Positions 23,779 through 33,478 of a stretch of DNA of 59,320 nucleotides are shown here, piece by piece. Below the pieces are notes generated by a model that was not told where the DNA came from, ran no database searches, and saw nothing but the letters and a program-made list of their open reading frames with translations. This DNA is from Metaruminococcus_A gallistercoris (lineage in GTDB: Bacteria > Bacillota > Clostridia > Oscillospirales > Ruminococcaceae): NCBI GenBank assembly GCA_904394975.1, contig CAJFNQ010000018.1, positions 1 to 59,320 of the forward strand. Direction: 5' to 3'. The position numbers and the translations under genes were made by a program. The stretch's first letter is position 1. Each line of letters begins with the position of its first letter.

Positions 23779-25092
23779 ATGCAACAGTATTCAACCCAAA
23801 TGGATGCCGCAAAACGCGGAATCGTTACACCACAGATGGAGCAGGTCGCTCAAAAGGAGCAGATGGATGTGCAGAAGCTCCGTGAACTCGTGGCTTCCGG
23901 GCGTGTGGCCATCCCGGCCAATAAAAACCACACTTCGCTTTCGGCCGAAGGGGTCGGCGAAGGGCTGCGCACAAAAATCAATGTTAATCTCGGTGTCTCC
24001 GGTGACTGTAAGGATTACACCGCTGAGATGGAAAAGGTCAAACTGGCGCTTCGCTTTGGCGCGGAAGCCATCATGGACTTGAGCAATTATGGGAAAACCA
24101 ATACCTTCCGCCGCCAGCTGATTGAGATGTCCCCGGCCATGATTGGAACAGTACCCATGTACGACGCAATCGGCTATCTGGAAAAAGACCTGCTGGAAAT
24201 CAGCGCGCAGGACTTTTTGAAGGTTGTGGAAGCGCACGCAAAAGAAGGGGTCGATTTCATGACCATCCATGCGGGTATCAACCGGCGGGCAGTCGAAGCT
24301 TTCCTCAGGGAAGGGCGGTTAATGAACATTGTCTCCCGCGGTGGTTCACTTCTCTTTGCGTGGATGGCAATGACCGGCAACGAGAACCCGTTTTTTGAGT
24401 ATTACGATGATGTTCTGGAGATTCTGCGCACCTATGACGTCACCATCAGCCTTGGCGACGCGCTCCGCCCCGGCTGCATTGCTGACAGCTCGGATGCCGG
24501 GCAGATCAGCGAACTGATCGAACTTGGAAACCTTGTCAAACGCGCGTGGGAGAAGGATGTTCAGGTTATGGTTGAAGGCCCGGGGCATATGGCGATGAAC
24601 GAGATCGCCGCGAACATGGTCATGGAAAAACGGCTTTGCCACGGCGCGCCGTTTTATGTGCTCGGCCCGCTGGTGACCGATATCGCGCCGGGGTACGATC
24701 ATATTACGTCAGCCATCGGCGGAGCGATCGCCGCAGCAAACGGTGCGGATTTCCTTTGCTATGTTACACCGGCGGAGCACCTTCGCCTGCCTGACCTTGA
24801 TGACGTCAAAGAGGGAATCGTCGCCGCTAAAATTGCCGCTCATGCCGCGGATATTGCAAAGGGTGTTCCTCATGCGCGGGAGATCGACAACAAAATGTCG
24901 GAAGCACGCCACCGTGTTGACTGGGATGCTATGTTTGAGTACGCAATTGATGGGGAGAAGGCTCGCCGTTATTTTGAAAGTACACCTCCGGCAGACCGCC
25001 ACACCTGTTCCATGTGCGGTAAGATGTGCGCAGTCCGCACAACGAATATGATTCTGGAAGGGAAAAAGGTGGAGTTCTGCACGGAAAAATAA
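23779..25092 (+). CDS. thiC: Phosphomethylpyrimidine synthase ThiC
   Basis: 437 residues from the ATG at 23779, which is 8 nt after AAAGGA; the ATG six bases earlier is too close. This radical-SAM enzyme converts AIR to HMP-phosphate, the pyrimidine part of thiamine. Typical blocks are VNLGVSGDCKDY, MDLSNYG, FMTIHAGI, SLGDALRPGC, EGPGHMAMNE and GPLVTDIAPGYDHITSAIGG. The C-terminal cluster motif reads C410-SM-C413-GKM-C417, one residue shorter than the CX2CX4C of proteobacterial ThiC. The short length lacks the N-terminal domain of aerobic forms. Two TPP riboswitches precede it; no other thi gene is nearby. Confidence 0.97.
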   Translation: MQQYSTQMDAAKRGIVTPQMEQVAQKEQMDVQKLRELVASGRVAIPANKNHTSLSAEGVGEGLRTKINVNLGVSGDCKDYTAEMEKVKLALRFGAEAIMDLSNYGKTNTFRRQLIEMSPAMIGTVPMYDAIGYLEKDLLEISAQDFLKVVEAHAKEGVDFMTIHAGINRRAVEAFLREGRLMNIVSRGGSLLFAWMAMTGNENPFFEYYDDVLEILRTYDVTISLGDALRPGCIADSSDAGQISELIELGNLVKRAWEKDVQVMVEGPGHMAMNEIAANMVMEKRLCHGAPFYVLGPLVTDIAPGYDHITSAIGGAIAAANGADFLCYVTPAEHLRLPDLDDVKEGIVAAKIAAHAADIAKGVPHAREIDNKMSEARHRVDWDAMFEYAIDGEKARRYFESTPPADRHTCSMCGKMCAVRTTNMILEGKKVEFCTEK

Positions 25093-25241
25093 CAGGGGTA
25101 CATGTTGTTTTTCTCACCGGCAAAATCAGTATAAAACAGCTGATGGTGCTTACATACCCAATTCGCACTGTTGTGCGGCCGATTGATGACGTTCGGTAAA
25201 CCGCTTTGCCGGCAGCTTCTGAAATTTCCGATTGTAAAAAT

Positions 25242-25279
25242 AAAAAAGCCTTTCGCATTTCATTGCGAAAGGCTTTTTT
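25242..25279. terminator. Bidirectional terminator between thiC and xylanase
   Basis: AAAAAAGCCTTTCGCA-TTTCAT-TGCGAAAGGCTTTTTT; a 16-bp symmetric hairpin usable by both convergent genes. Confidence 0.93.
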
Positions 25280-25348
25280 GTTATAAGTCAAGCTCACTAA
25301 CTTTACAGCATGTTATAAACGTGCATTCTACAGCTGGTCATACAGCGG

Positions 25349-26860
25349 TTATTTGTTTCCAAAATGGAATCCCCACTGCTCTTCCAGCGCTTTTAAGCGG
25401 AAGCAGGCTTCTTTCGGCGAACCGTTTTCGTTGTAGAGCCCTGCAGCCGGAACATAGCCGGGGCCGTCAAAGCTCCACCAGGTCAGCGCCTCCACCTCAG
25501 GCCGGGCGTAAGACAGGGTGTAGAACCACTCCATCCAGTCGGCTTGCAGCCGTTCGTTCCATTCCATCTCGTGCCACAGTCCATAGTACATATAGCGCAG
25601 GCAGTACAGGTCGCCTTCGGTGGTGAACGGCGGCACATCCTGCTTTTTGGAAGGAACGCCAAGCTCAGTCAGGTGCATCGGCTTCCCAAAGACCGAGTAA
25701 CGGTCATACAGTTTGTCAATCGCCAGCATATCCCGCGAAGGAAGATAAAGCTGAATGCCGATGGCGTCGTACTCTGTGCCGAGTTCGTGCACCTTTTTGA
25801 GGTAGGTAAACGGCGTCATGTTGCGCTCAAAAACCGGTCCCCATTGAACCCGCGCGTCCGCCACGTTTTCGCCGAACATGAAACAGGTGTTGATGATGGC
25901 GTTAGCATCTGGATTTGCTTCGTGAATGGCGTCGCAGCAGAGCTTTGTCATCTCAGCTTCCTGATCCTGTGTTAGATTATAGGAGTTACACCAGTCGTGT
26001 GCTTCGTTGATGGCGTCAAAGTATTTGATCCTGCCTTTGTAACGGGTGACATGGCGTTTGACAACCCGGTCAATCTCCCGTGCGATGCTTCCGTCCTCCC
26101 ATTTGAGTTCATGGGTCCACGGCGGCATGCCGGCGGTGTGTGCCCACCACATGGGATGCGCTTTGGTCAAAATCCCGCTTTTGTCAAATTCGTCCTGCAA
26201 ATGGTCGAGCAGCTCGTAGGTCGGCTTTCCTTTTTCCCATTCGGTGCGTTCCAGGTAAAAGGGGAGAGTCGCGTAGTTGAATAAGGAGTCGAACATCTCT
26301 TTTAAGCCGGGCTTGTTTTCGTAAGGGTACTGGAAGCCGCCGCATCCAAACAGGAAATTGTCTCTGCGGGCGCGGTTTGCAATCCGCACTCTGGCGCGTT
26401 CCACAGCGGCGAGCTCCCCTGCCCAAAGGCTGTTTGCCAGCGCTACGATGTTGTATTCCGCCGCGTTTACCGCATGATTTGCAAGCCCAATCATGGTTTT
26501 GGCGTCGTTTAATAAAGAGGTGCACTGTACCGAAGGGATGAATTCCTTTTCCTTTAAGAGCTGTTCGACCTCATAAATACGGCTGACAGCCGCTTCGTGC
26601 ACAAATTCAAGGGTCGCGTCTTTGCTGTATCCCATACCGCAGTTATCGGCAACGACCCACATAAATCCATAGCCGGGAATGACCAGCTTTGCGTGAAGGA
26701 TGACAGGCCCTTCCGGTACTTCCAGGTGGATGGTCCCGTCTGCGTCGATGGTGCGTTTTCTGTGGTAGGGTTCGTACTGCATGTCGGTCGCGAACAGGGT
26801 GACCAGTTCATCCCGCGTGACCGTTGTTCCGTGCGCGTTTAGGATTTTTACGTTCAGCAT
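25349..26860 (-). CDS. Glycoside hydrolase family 10 (endo-1,4-beta-xylanase-like)
   Basis: 503 residues from the ATG at 26860, with AAAGGAA upstream. The GH10 barrel shows the acid/base Glu in YFDAINEAHDW (about E285) and the nucleophile in HLTELGVP (about E399), plus AHPMWWAH and WWSFDGPGY. A 160-residue N-terminal region precedes it and may be a carbohydrate-binding or accessory domain. There is no signal peptide, so it probably acts inside the cell on imported xylo-oligosaccharides, as do IXT6-type intracellular GH10 enzymes. It is followed (on the minus strand) by the terminator near 25260. Whether it shares a transcript with the upstream ABC genes is unclear (144-bp gap). Confidence 0.9.
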   Translation of the reverse strand: MLNVKILNAHGTTVTRDELVTLFATDMQYEPYHRKRTIDADGTIHLEVPEGPVILHAKLVIPGYGFMWVVADNCGMGYSKDATLEFVHEAAVSRIYEVEQLLKEKEFIPSVQCTSLLNDAKTMIGLANHAVNAAEYNIVALANSLWAGELAAVERARVRIANRARRDNFLFGCGGFQYPYENKPGLKEMFDSLFNYATLPFYLERTEWEKGKPTYELLDHLQDEFDKSGILTKAHPMWWAHTAGMPPWTHELKWEDGSIAREIDRVVKRHVTRYKGRIKYFDAINEAHDWCNSYNLTQDQEAEMTKLCCDAIHEANPDANAIINTCFMFGENVADARVQWGPVFERNMTPFTYLKKVHELGTEYDAIGIQLYLPSRDMLAIDKLYDRYSVFGKPMHLTELGVPSKKQDVPPFTTEGDLYCLRYMYYGLWHEMEWNERLQADWMEWFYTLSYARPEVEALTWWSFDGPGYVPAAGLYNENGSPKEACFRLKALEEQWGFHFGNK

Positions 26861-27003
26861 GGTGTGTTGTTCCTTTCGTTGGAAAATTGGATGATGGAAT
26901 GTGATAGTTCCATTGTAATCAAACACGGTAAAAAAACAAGAGGGGCAGCAGAAAAAGTGTTCTTAAAAAGAAAACATTGATCTGCAAGCCCCTGTGAGCA
27001 GCT

Positions 27004-28773
27004 TTATTCAAACTGCGCGCGGTAAAGCCCGGCGTAAACGCCTCCTTTTTTCATCAGTTCACGATGGTTGCCCTGCTCCACAATCTCGCCGTTCTGCACG
27101 ACCAGAATGTTGTCCGCGTTTTGTATGGTAGAGAGCCGGTGGGCGATGACAAAGCAGGTTTTGTCTTTCATCAGAGCACGCATGGCGTCTTGAATCTGCA
27201 GTTCGGTGCGTGTGTCTACGTTGGAGGTCGCTTCATCCAGAATGAGCATGTTTGCGTCCAGCAGCATGGCGCGCGCAATGGTAAGCAGCTGCTTCTGCCC
27301 CTGAGAAATGTTCATGCCGTCTTCGTTGAGTACGGTGTTATACCCTTTGGGCAGGTGGGAGATGTAATTGTGAATCCTTGCCGCTTTTGCCGCGTTTATG
27401 ACATTCTCCATTGTGGCGCCTTTTTTTCCGTACGCGATGTTTTCAAATACCGTTCCGTTGAACAGCCAGGTATCCTGCAAAACCATCGCGTAAGCAAGGC
27501 GCAGGCTTTTTCGTGTGACGTCACGGATTTCGTGACCGTCTACCGTGATCCTTCCGCCGTCGGTATCATAAAAACGCATGAGCAGGTTGATGAGTGTTGT
27601 TTTTCCGGCGCCGGTCGGCCCGACAATAGCGGTTAGGCTTCCGGGTTTTGCGTGCAGGTTTAGGTCGTGGATGATTGTCTTATCAGGCAGGTAACCAAAA
27701 CGGATGTGCTCCATCTTCACGTCGCCGGTCACGTGGGACAGCACAGCGGCATCCGGACGGTCTTCCGGTTCCGCCGGCTCATCAATCAGCCGGAAAACCC
27801 GTTCTGCTGCCGCACAGGCCGACTGCAATTCGCTGATGATGTTCGCAATTTCGTTGATCGGCCCGGAAAACTTGCGGGAATACAGCACGAAGGAAGAAAG
27901 ATTTCCCAGTGAAATTTTCCCCCACAGGAACATAAGCGCGCCAAATATGCTGATGAGCGCAAGAGAAATGTTATTAATAAAATTGACCGAAGGGCCGGTC
28001 ATGCTTCCGTAATAATCCGCGTTGTAATATGCGTCAACCGCTTCCTTGTTTTTGACATCGAACCGCCCAATCATAGTTTCTTCCTGATGATAGGCTTTGG
28101 TCGTCCGCTGTCCGCTGATGTTTTCTTCCACAAACCCGTTGAGTTCGCCCAGCTTGATCGAACGCTTGCGGAAAAGCGGGCGCACCTTGCGTACCATGTA
28201 CTGGGTAAACAGGATCGAGGTTGGAATGGTTACAACGAAAACCAGTACCAAAAGCGGGGAGATGAGCAGCATCATGAGGAACGAACCGCCGACGGTGATG
28301 ACGCTTGTGGCGATCTGAAGCAGGTCGTTGGAAAGGGAAGCGTTGACCGTGTCGATGTCGTAAGAGATGCGGCTGACGATGTCGCCGGTCTGGTGACTGT
28401 CAAAATAACGCACCGGCAGTTCGGTAAGCCGGTTGAATACATCTTCACGCATTCTCCCAACGACCTTCTGGCTGAGTTTGATCATCAGAACGGAAAGAAT
28501 ATAAGAAAGAAGGGAAGAGAACGCATAAAACAGGATTAGTAGCAGGCAGTACCAGAAAACGGACGGGAAATCCACCTGCCCGGGCTCTGTGCCGATGGCG
28601 TCAATCGCCATGCCTGAGATCATCGGCCCGACCAGCGCGAGCAGGTTGCTGGAAATCGAGAGCACCAGCGCGAAAAAGACCATCCACTTGTGTTCGGAAA
28701 GATAGCGCCACAGCCGGAGGAGAACCTTCTTCCGGTCCTTTGGCTTTTCAGGAACATTGCGCAGGCTAGGCAA
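27004..28773 (-). CDS. ABC exporter half-transporter, catalytically competent subunit (second system)
   Basis: 589 residues if translation begins at the TTG at 28773, which follows GGGAGG by 8 nt inside the end of the upstream gene; longer in-frame starts lie deep in that gene. A six-helix membrane domain is followed by a nucleotide-binding domain with Walker A GPTGAGKTT, altered signature ISQGQKQ and intact Walker B LILDEATSNVD. With the overlapping upstream gene it forms a heterodimeric exporter of the same asymmetric type as the pair at 16871-20483. Likely substrates are drugs, peptides or lipids. No dedicated regulator is adjacent. Confidence 0.92.
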   Translation of the reverse strand: MPSLRNVPEKPKDRKKVLLRLWRYLSEHKWMVFFALVLSISSNLLALVGPMISGMAIDAIGTEPGQVDFPSVFWYCLLLILFYAFSSLLSYILSVLMIKLSQKVVGRMREDVFNRLTELPVRYFDSHQTGDIVSRISYDIDTVNASLSNDLLQIATSVITVGGSFLMMLLISPLLVLVFVVTIPTSILFTQYMVRKVRPLFRKRSIKLGELNGFVEENISGQRTTKAYHQEETMIGRFDVKNKEAVDAYYNADYYGSMTGPSVNFINNISLALISIFGALMFLWGKISLGNLSSFVLYSRKFSGPINEIANIISELQSACAAAERVFRLIDEPAEPEDRPDAAVLSHVTGDVKMEHIRFGYLPDKTIIHDLNLHAKPGSLTAIVGPTGAGKTTLINLLMRFYDTDGGRITVDGHEIRDVTRKSLRLAYAMVLQDTWLFNGTVFENIAYGKKGATMENVINAAKAARIHNYISHLPKGYNTVLNEDGMNISQGQKQLLTIARAMLLDANMLILDEATSNVDTRTELQIQDAMRALMKDKTCFVIAHRLSTIQNADNILVVQNGEIVEQGNHRELMKKGGVYAGLYRAQFE

Positions 28774-30490
28774 TTTCTCCACCTCCCATCTGAGATTCCG
28801 CAATCTGCCGGTAGATGTCACAGCGTTGCAGCAGCTCCTCGTGGGTGCCATATCCCAGCTCTTTTCCGTCTTCAATCACAAGAATGTGGTCAGCGTGAAG
28901 GATGGAGCTCACCCGCTGTGCAATGATAATGGATGTTGTGTTTGCATAATGCTGTTTGAGTGCCTGACGCATTTTGGCGTCGGTGCGGTAATCCAGCGCA
29001 CTGGAGGAATCGTCGAGAATGAGAATTTCCGGATCGCCTGCCAGCGCGCGGGCAATGAGCAGCCGCTGTTTCTGGCCGCCACTCAGGTTGGTGCCTCTTG
29101 CGGTCAGACGGTGTTCAAATCCGTCCGGCAGGGAACGGATAAACTCCATGGCCTGAGCGCATTCCGCCGCACGCAGCAGCTGTTCTTTGGAAAGTTTTCG
29201 CCCAAAGTCGATGTTTTCAGCAATGGTATCCGCAAACAGTGCGTCGCTTTGAAAAACAACGCCGAATTTGGTGTGCAGTTCTTCCGGCGGAATAGACTGC
29301 ACCGGCTTTCCGTCAATCAAAATACGCCCGGAATCGGCATCGTACAGCCGCATGAGCAAAGCGGTAATGGTGCTTTTTCCCGCTCCTGTCGCGCCGATGA
29401 TGCCAAGTGTTTCTCCTTTTTTCAGCCGGAAGCTGATGTGAGAAATATCCGCTTCCTTCTTCTGGTAAGAAAAGCTCACGTCATCAAACAGGATGTGATA
29501 GGTCCCTTCTTCGTTCAAATCTTCCGGGACTTTTTGCGTTTTTAAATCTTCCGGGGTGTTGAGCACCTCGCTGATACGCGCGGCGGAAGCGGTCCCTTTC
29601 GAGTACATGACGAACAGCCGGTTGATGGAAAGCATGGCGTTTAATATGATGGTAAAATAGGTCATGAATGCGATGATCTTTCCGGGCTGGCTCATGTTTG
29701 CGTTGACCAGAAACGCACCGACCAGAATGACGACCGTTAATCCCACATTCAAAAACAGGTTCATGACAGGGTTGGTCAGCGCCATGGTGGTTGCCGCTTT
29801 TTTCTCACGCCGAACCACTTCGCCGTTTACCTTTGCAAACCGTTCTTTTTCATAATCGGTCTTGGAAAGAGCCTTGATGACACGAATTCCCGAAATATTT
29901 TCACGAACCGTGCGCACCATTTCATCGACTCCGCGCTGGAGATGGATGTAAAGGGGAATGCCTTTTTTGGAAACATAGACCATGACAGCGGCTATGAGCG
30001 GCAGGGTACAGATGAGCACCAGCGAAAGCAGCGGGTCGAGCGTCAGCGTTACGAGGATTCCGCCTAAAAGCAGAATGGGTGCGCGTACCCCAAGCCGCTG
30101 CATCATGCCGATCATCTGGTGGATGTTGTAAGTGTCGGTAGTGAGCCGCGATTCGAGCGATGGGATGGAAAAGTCGTCGATCTGTTTGCAGGAAAGGTAG
30201 GAAATTTTTGAAAACAGATCGTGTCGCAGGGTCTGGGTCGTGTGCTGTGCCACCCAGGAAGCCATTCGGTTGGCGGCAATATTTGTCACCAGCGCAATGA
30301 CAGCGCAAACAATCATTGCCGTTCCCCAGATGAAAATCAGTCCAACGTCCTTGAGCGGGACAATGTCGTCAATCATGTAGGAAAGGATCCACGGCAGGGC
30401 AAGGTCCATGATCGTCCCGGTAAATTTAATGAGAAGTCCTACGGACATACGCGGCAGATAAGGTTTTAAATATTCAAATACCTTTCGCAT
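28766..30490 (-). CDS. ABC exporter half-transporter, degenerate-site subunit (second system)
   Basis: 574 residues; the ATG is preceded by GGAG at a 10-nt distance. A six-helix domain is followed by Walker A GATGAGKST, canonical signature LSGGQKQ and Walker B LILDDSSSALD, with Asp replacing the catalytic Glu. This is the degenerate-site partner of the downstream gene, which it overlaps by 8 nt. The overlap length and degenerate-first order match the pair at 18750-20483, suggesting an old operon duplication. It follows the Tet(M)-like GTPase gene with a 57-bp gap, so the three could be co-transcribed. Confidence 0.93.
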   Translation of the reverse strand: MRKVFEYLKPYLPRMSVGLLIKFTGTIMDLALPWILSYMIDDIVPLKDVGLIFIWGTAMIVCAVIALVTNIAANRMASWVAQHTTQTLRHDLFSKISYLSCKQIDDFSIPSLESRLTTDTYNIHQMIGMMQRLGVRAPILLLGGILVTLTLDPLLSLVLICTLPLIAAVMVYVSKKGIPLYIHLQRGVDEMVRTVRENISGIRVIKALSKTDYEKERFAKVNGEVVRREKKAATTMALTNPVMNLFLNVGLTVVILVGAFLVNANMSQPGKIIAFMTYFTIILNAMLSINRLFVMYSKGTASAARISEVLNTPEDLKTQKVPEDLNEEGTYHILFDDVSFSYQKKEADISHISFRLKKGETLGIIGATGAGKSTITALLMRLYDADSGRILIDGKPVQSIPPEELHTKFGVVFQSDALFADTIAENIDFGRKLSKEQLLRAAECAQAMEFIRSLPDGFEHRLTARGTNLSGGQKQRLLIARALAGDPEILILDDSSSALDYRTDAKMRQALKQHYANTTSIIIAQRVSSILHADHILVIEDGKELGYGTHEELLQRCDIYRQIAESQMGGGEIA

Positions 30491-30547
30491 GACAGCATCA
30501 CTCCATTGTGTTGATTGCGGATTGAATGTTTGGTTGCTTGAGAATGT

Positions 30548-32512
30548 TTATTTAATATGGATGTATTGTTCCATTTGGTTCCATTTGACAGGAAATCCTG
30601 CTCCATGTGAGCAGAAAACCGAATCCGGTGTATTGGCAAGGTCCCGTTCCGGTTCATAATGTTTGCTTTCTATGATTTCATCACGGTTATGGCAGGGTTC
30701 GTACCCGTCGAACTGCATGGAGATTCGCCCTTTTCCGTGGGTGAAGACAGTCAGTTCTTTCGGGTAATCCATCATACAGACAGCCGGCGCCCTGCCGTTT
30801 ATCCGCACGAGTTCTCCTGTGTTTTCAGGCGGTTCGTAACTGCCGTTGCGCTTTTGTATATCCGAAAGGATCCGCCCGGTCAAAGCGATTTCCGCTTGAA
30901 TGGAAAACCGGTACCATGGTTCCAGCAGCTCATTTTGCGCGTGCATCAGTCCCTGACGGATCGCGCGGTAGGTGGCTTCGCGAAAGTCGCCTCCCTCAGT
31001 GTGTTTCAGATGAGCGCGTCCGGCAAGCAGAACAATGCGAACATCGGTCAGCGGCGCTCCGGTCAGAACACCGCGGTGTTCTTTTTCAAATACATGGGTG
31101 CGAACCAGATTCTGCCAGTTTTGCGAAAGGGCATCGGTTGGGCATTCACTTTCAAAGGTGATTCCGCTCCCACGCGGCATGGGGTCCAATCGCACATGCA
31201 CTTCTGCGTAATGCCGCAGCGGCTCGAAGTGACCGTATCCAACGACCGGTTCTAAAACCGTTTCCCGGTACAGAATTTCACATGGCCCGAAGTCAATACG
31301 GTAGCCAAACCGTTCCAGCATTAGCTCTTTGAGGATTTCTAACTGAACCGTTCCCATAATCTGCACGGAAATTTCTTTGCTTTCTTCGTTCCATTTGACC
31401 TGTAAGAGCGGTTCTTCGTCTTCCAGTTCTTTTAAACGGAGCAGCAGGTCTTTGGGATTTACCGACGGCTCTGGTAAGACAGCGGCGGACAGAAGGGGAA
31501 GCAGGGTGTTTTTCTGCGGCGGCTTGAGCTCACTTTCACCCAGTGCCCAGCCGGACGGCAGTCCCGCAAGTCCGGTCACAGCACAAAGAGCTCCAGGACC
31601 GGCATGCTCTCCCAGCGTATAGCGGCTTCCGTTGTAAACTCGAAGCTCGTTTATCTTTTCGTTTTTAACTTCTCCGTCCTGTAAACAGTAGGCGACATTG
31701 TCTTTGGGACGAAGGGTGCCGCGAAGTATCTTTAAAAAAACGATTCGCCCGCCCTGTTTGTCATGCCGTACTTTGTACGCGAGTGCTTTAAGGGGCGCTT
31801 CTGGTTGTGCGGAAAGAAACGGAGCCGTATCGGATAGTGCGTTTAATAAAGCAGATACACCATTACCGGTCAGCGCGCTTCCCTTTATGACCGGAAGAAT
31901 CGCGTTGTGTGCAACAAGCTGTTTTACCGCGTCTTTGTAATTCTGTTGTACAGCGGTTCCGTTTAAATAATGTTCAAGTAAGTCGTCATCCTGTTCGGCA
32001 AGCTGCTCTGCAGAAACGGAACCTATCTCACCGTCTGTAAAAAACGCTGTCAGATCAATGCATGGCATCTGCCAGCTCTTTTCCATTTCAGAAATAACCT
32101 CTTCCGGTATGACGTCCGCTCGGTCAACTTTATTTAAAAAGACAAATGTGGGGATATTCCTGGTTTTCAGCAGCTGGAAAATGGTGTCGGTATGGCTCTG
32201 CACACCGTCCGCAGCGCTGACGACTAAAACCGCACAGTCCAGAACGCTTAAGCTGCGTTCCATCTCGCCGGCAAAGTCAACATGCCCCGGGGTGTCGATT
32301 AGTTGAAAGGTCCGTCCGCCGTGCTCAAAAACCGCCTGGTCGGAAAACACGGTGATCCCGCGTTCTTTTTCAATCCGGCTGGTGTCTAAAAACGTGTTTT
32401 TATAATCCACTCGGCCGGTTTTTCGTATCACGCCGGTTTGATATAAAATTTGTTCGGAAAGGGTTGTTTTTCCCGCATCCACGTGGGCAAGAATGCCAAT
32501 TGTCGTGTTCAT
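30548..32512 (-). CDS. EF-G-like GTPase of the tetracycline ribosomal-protection (TetM/TetO) type
   Basis: A 654-residue translational GTPase. The G domain has GILAHVDAGKTT (residues 5-16), the switch region IEKERGITV, DTPGHVDF and NKVDRAD. Downstream domains follow the Tet(M)/Tet(O) order, ending with LLEPWYRF, GRAPAVCMMDYPKELTVFT and a GYEP element like the C-terminus of Tet(M). Length is close to the usual 639. True EF-G is longer and differs in domain IV. Such proteins remove tetracycline from the ribosome, but divergent chromosomal members may have other ribosome-rescue roles. Sequence alone does not prove resistance. The ABC exporter genes downstream could form a resistance cluster with it. 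Confidence 0.85.
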   Translation of the reverse strand: MNTTIGILAHVDAGKTTLSEQILYQTGVIRKTGRVDYKNTFLDTSRIEKERGITVFSDQAVFEHGGRTFQLIDTPGHVDFAGEMERSLSVLDCAVLVVSAADGVQSHTDTIFQLLKTRNIPTFVFLNKVDRADVIPEEVISEMEKSWQMPCIDLTAFFTDGEIGSVSAEQLAEQDDDLLEHYLNGTAVQQNYKDAVKQLVAHNAILPVIKGSALTGNGVSALLNALSDTAPFLSAQPEAPLKALAYKVRHDKQGGRIVFLKILRGTLRPKDNVAYCLQDGEVKNEKINELRVYNGSRYTLGEHAGPGALCAVTGLAGLPSGWALGESELKPPQKNTLLPLLSAAVLPEPSVNPKDLLLRLKELEDEEPLLQVKWNEESKEISVQIMGTVQLEILKELMLERFGYRIDFGPCEILYRETVLEPVVGYGHFEPLRHYAEVHVRLDPMPRGSGITFESECPTDALSQNWQNLVRTHVFEKEHRGVLTGAPLTDVRIVLLAGRAHLKHTEGGDFREATYRAIRQGLMHAQNELLEPWYRFSIQAEIALTGRILSDIQKRNGSYEPPENTGELVRINGRAPAVCMMDYPKELTVFTHGKGRISMQFDGYEPCHNRDEIIESKHYEPERDLANTPDSVFCSHGAGFPVKWNQMEQYIHIK

Positions 32513-32724
32513 AAAACTGCCCCTTGTCTGGCAAAATAATGAAAAGACAGCAAAAGAATATCCAAAGCTTTTGACTGTTGCAATAAATGCAATAACAACT
32601 ATTTTTTATTATAGCACACTTTAATTGCGATAGGAATAAAATTAAATCAACTTTTCAAATATTGCAGTTTCCGTTATAATAAAAAAGGTTATTGTTGTAT
32701 TTTTAAGGGGCTGGAGGCGAAAAT

Positions 32725-33405
32725 ATGAAAGATAATGCACATGCAGGGCATCGTGAACGCCTTCGAAACCGTTTTTGCAAAGAGGGTTTGGAACATTTTG
32801 AAGCGCATAATATTTTGGAACTTCTTTTGTTTTATGCGTTTGCCCAGAAAGATACAAATGAGATAGCACATCGCCTTTTGGATCATTTCGGTTCGCTTTC
32901 CGCGGTGTTTGATGCTTCGGTAGAAGACCTTGCCGCCATTGAAGGAATGGGCAAGCGTTCTGCTGTGCTGATCAAACTCATTCCGGAACTGTTCCGTGCT
33001 TATGAGGAGGACAAAAACAAAGAACGTTCTGTTTTGGATACGGCAGAAAAAGCGTTTCGTTTCTTTTTGCCAAAGTACATTGGAAGAACCGATGAATTTG
33101 TTCTGGTTGCCTGTCTGGATTCCGCCTGCAAGGTCCTTTGCTGTGAAATTGTCAATCAGGGCACGGTCTCTGCGGCTGAAGTCAATGTGCGCAAGATTGC
33201 GGAACTGGCGATTCGCCACCACGCTTCCGGCGTTATTCTTTCACACAATCATCCGAACGGTATGGCACTTGCTTCAGATGAGGACATTATGACGACCGAT
33301 GCGGTCAATTACGCGTTAAGGTTAATCGGCATCCGTTTGATCGACCACATCATTGTTGCAGGAGAACATTTCGTTTCTTTTGCTGATATCGGGGGAATAA
33401 AATAA
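32725..33405 (+). CDS. radC: RadC-family JAMM/MPN+ protein
   Basis: A 226-residue protein. The N-terminal part has a helix-hairpin-helix-like region (LAAIEGMGKRSAVLIK), and the C-terminal part has the JAMM zinc motif SHNHPNG (about 172-178) with the following Asp in ASDED. This matches full-length RadC. The family is conserved in bacteria, and its once-assumed DNA repair role is doubtful. GGGGCTGGAGG precedes the ATG. A TATAAT at 32675-32680 may be the -10. The SGNH hydrolase gene follows with its own promoter. Confidence 0.93.
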   Translation: MKDNAHAGHRERLRNRFCKEGLEHFEAHNILELLLFYAFAQKDTNEIAHRLLDHFGSLSAVFDASVEDLAAIEGMGKRSAVLIKLIPELFRAYEEDKNKERSVLDTAEKAFRFFLPKYIGRTDEFVLVACLDSACKVLCCEIVNQGTVSAAEVNVRKIAELAIRHHASGVILSHNHPNGMALASDEDIMTTDAVNYALRLIGIRLIDHIIVAGEHFVSFADIGGIK

Positions 33406-33418
33406 AAGCAGAACCTTG

Positions 33419-33447
33419 TTGAGTTTAAATATATTTTGTGCTATACT
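33419..33447 (+). promoter_or_regulatory. Promoter of SGNH hydrolase gene
   Basis: TTGAGT (33419-33424), 17 bp, TATACT (33442-33447), about 32 bases before the GTG start. Confidence 0.65.
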
Positions 33448-33478
33448 GGTTCTGTTTGTTTGAAAAGGATGTGGAACC

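Noticed and set aside
22321..23784. A 487-codon open frame on the minus strand
   Set aside because: It lies fully antisense to the beta-helix gene and the TPP leader, has no ribosome site and shows repetitive, basic, non-protein-like composition.
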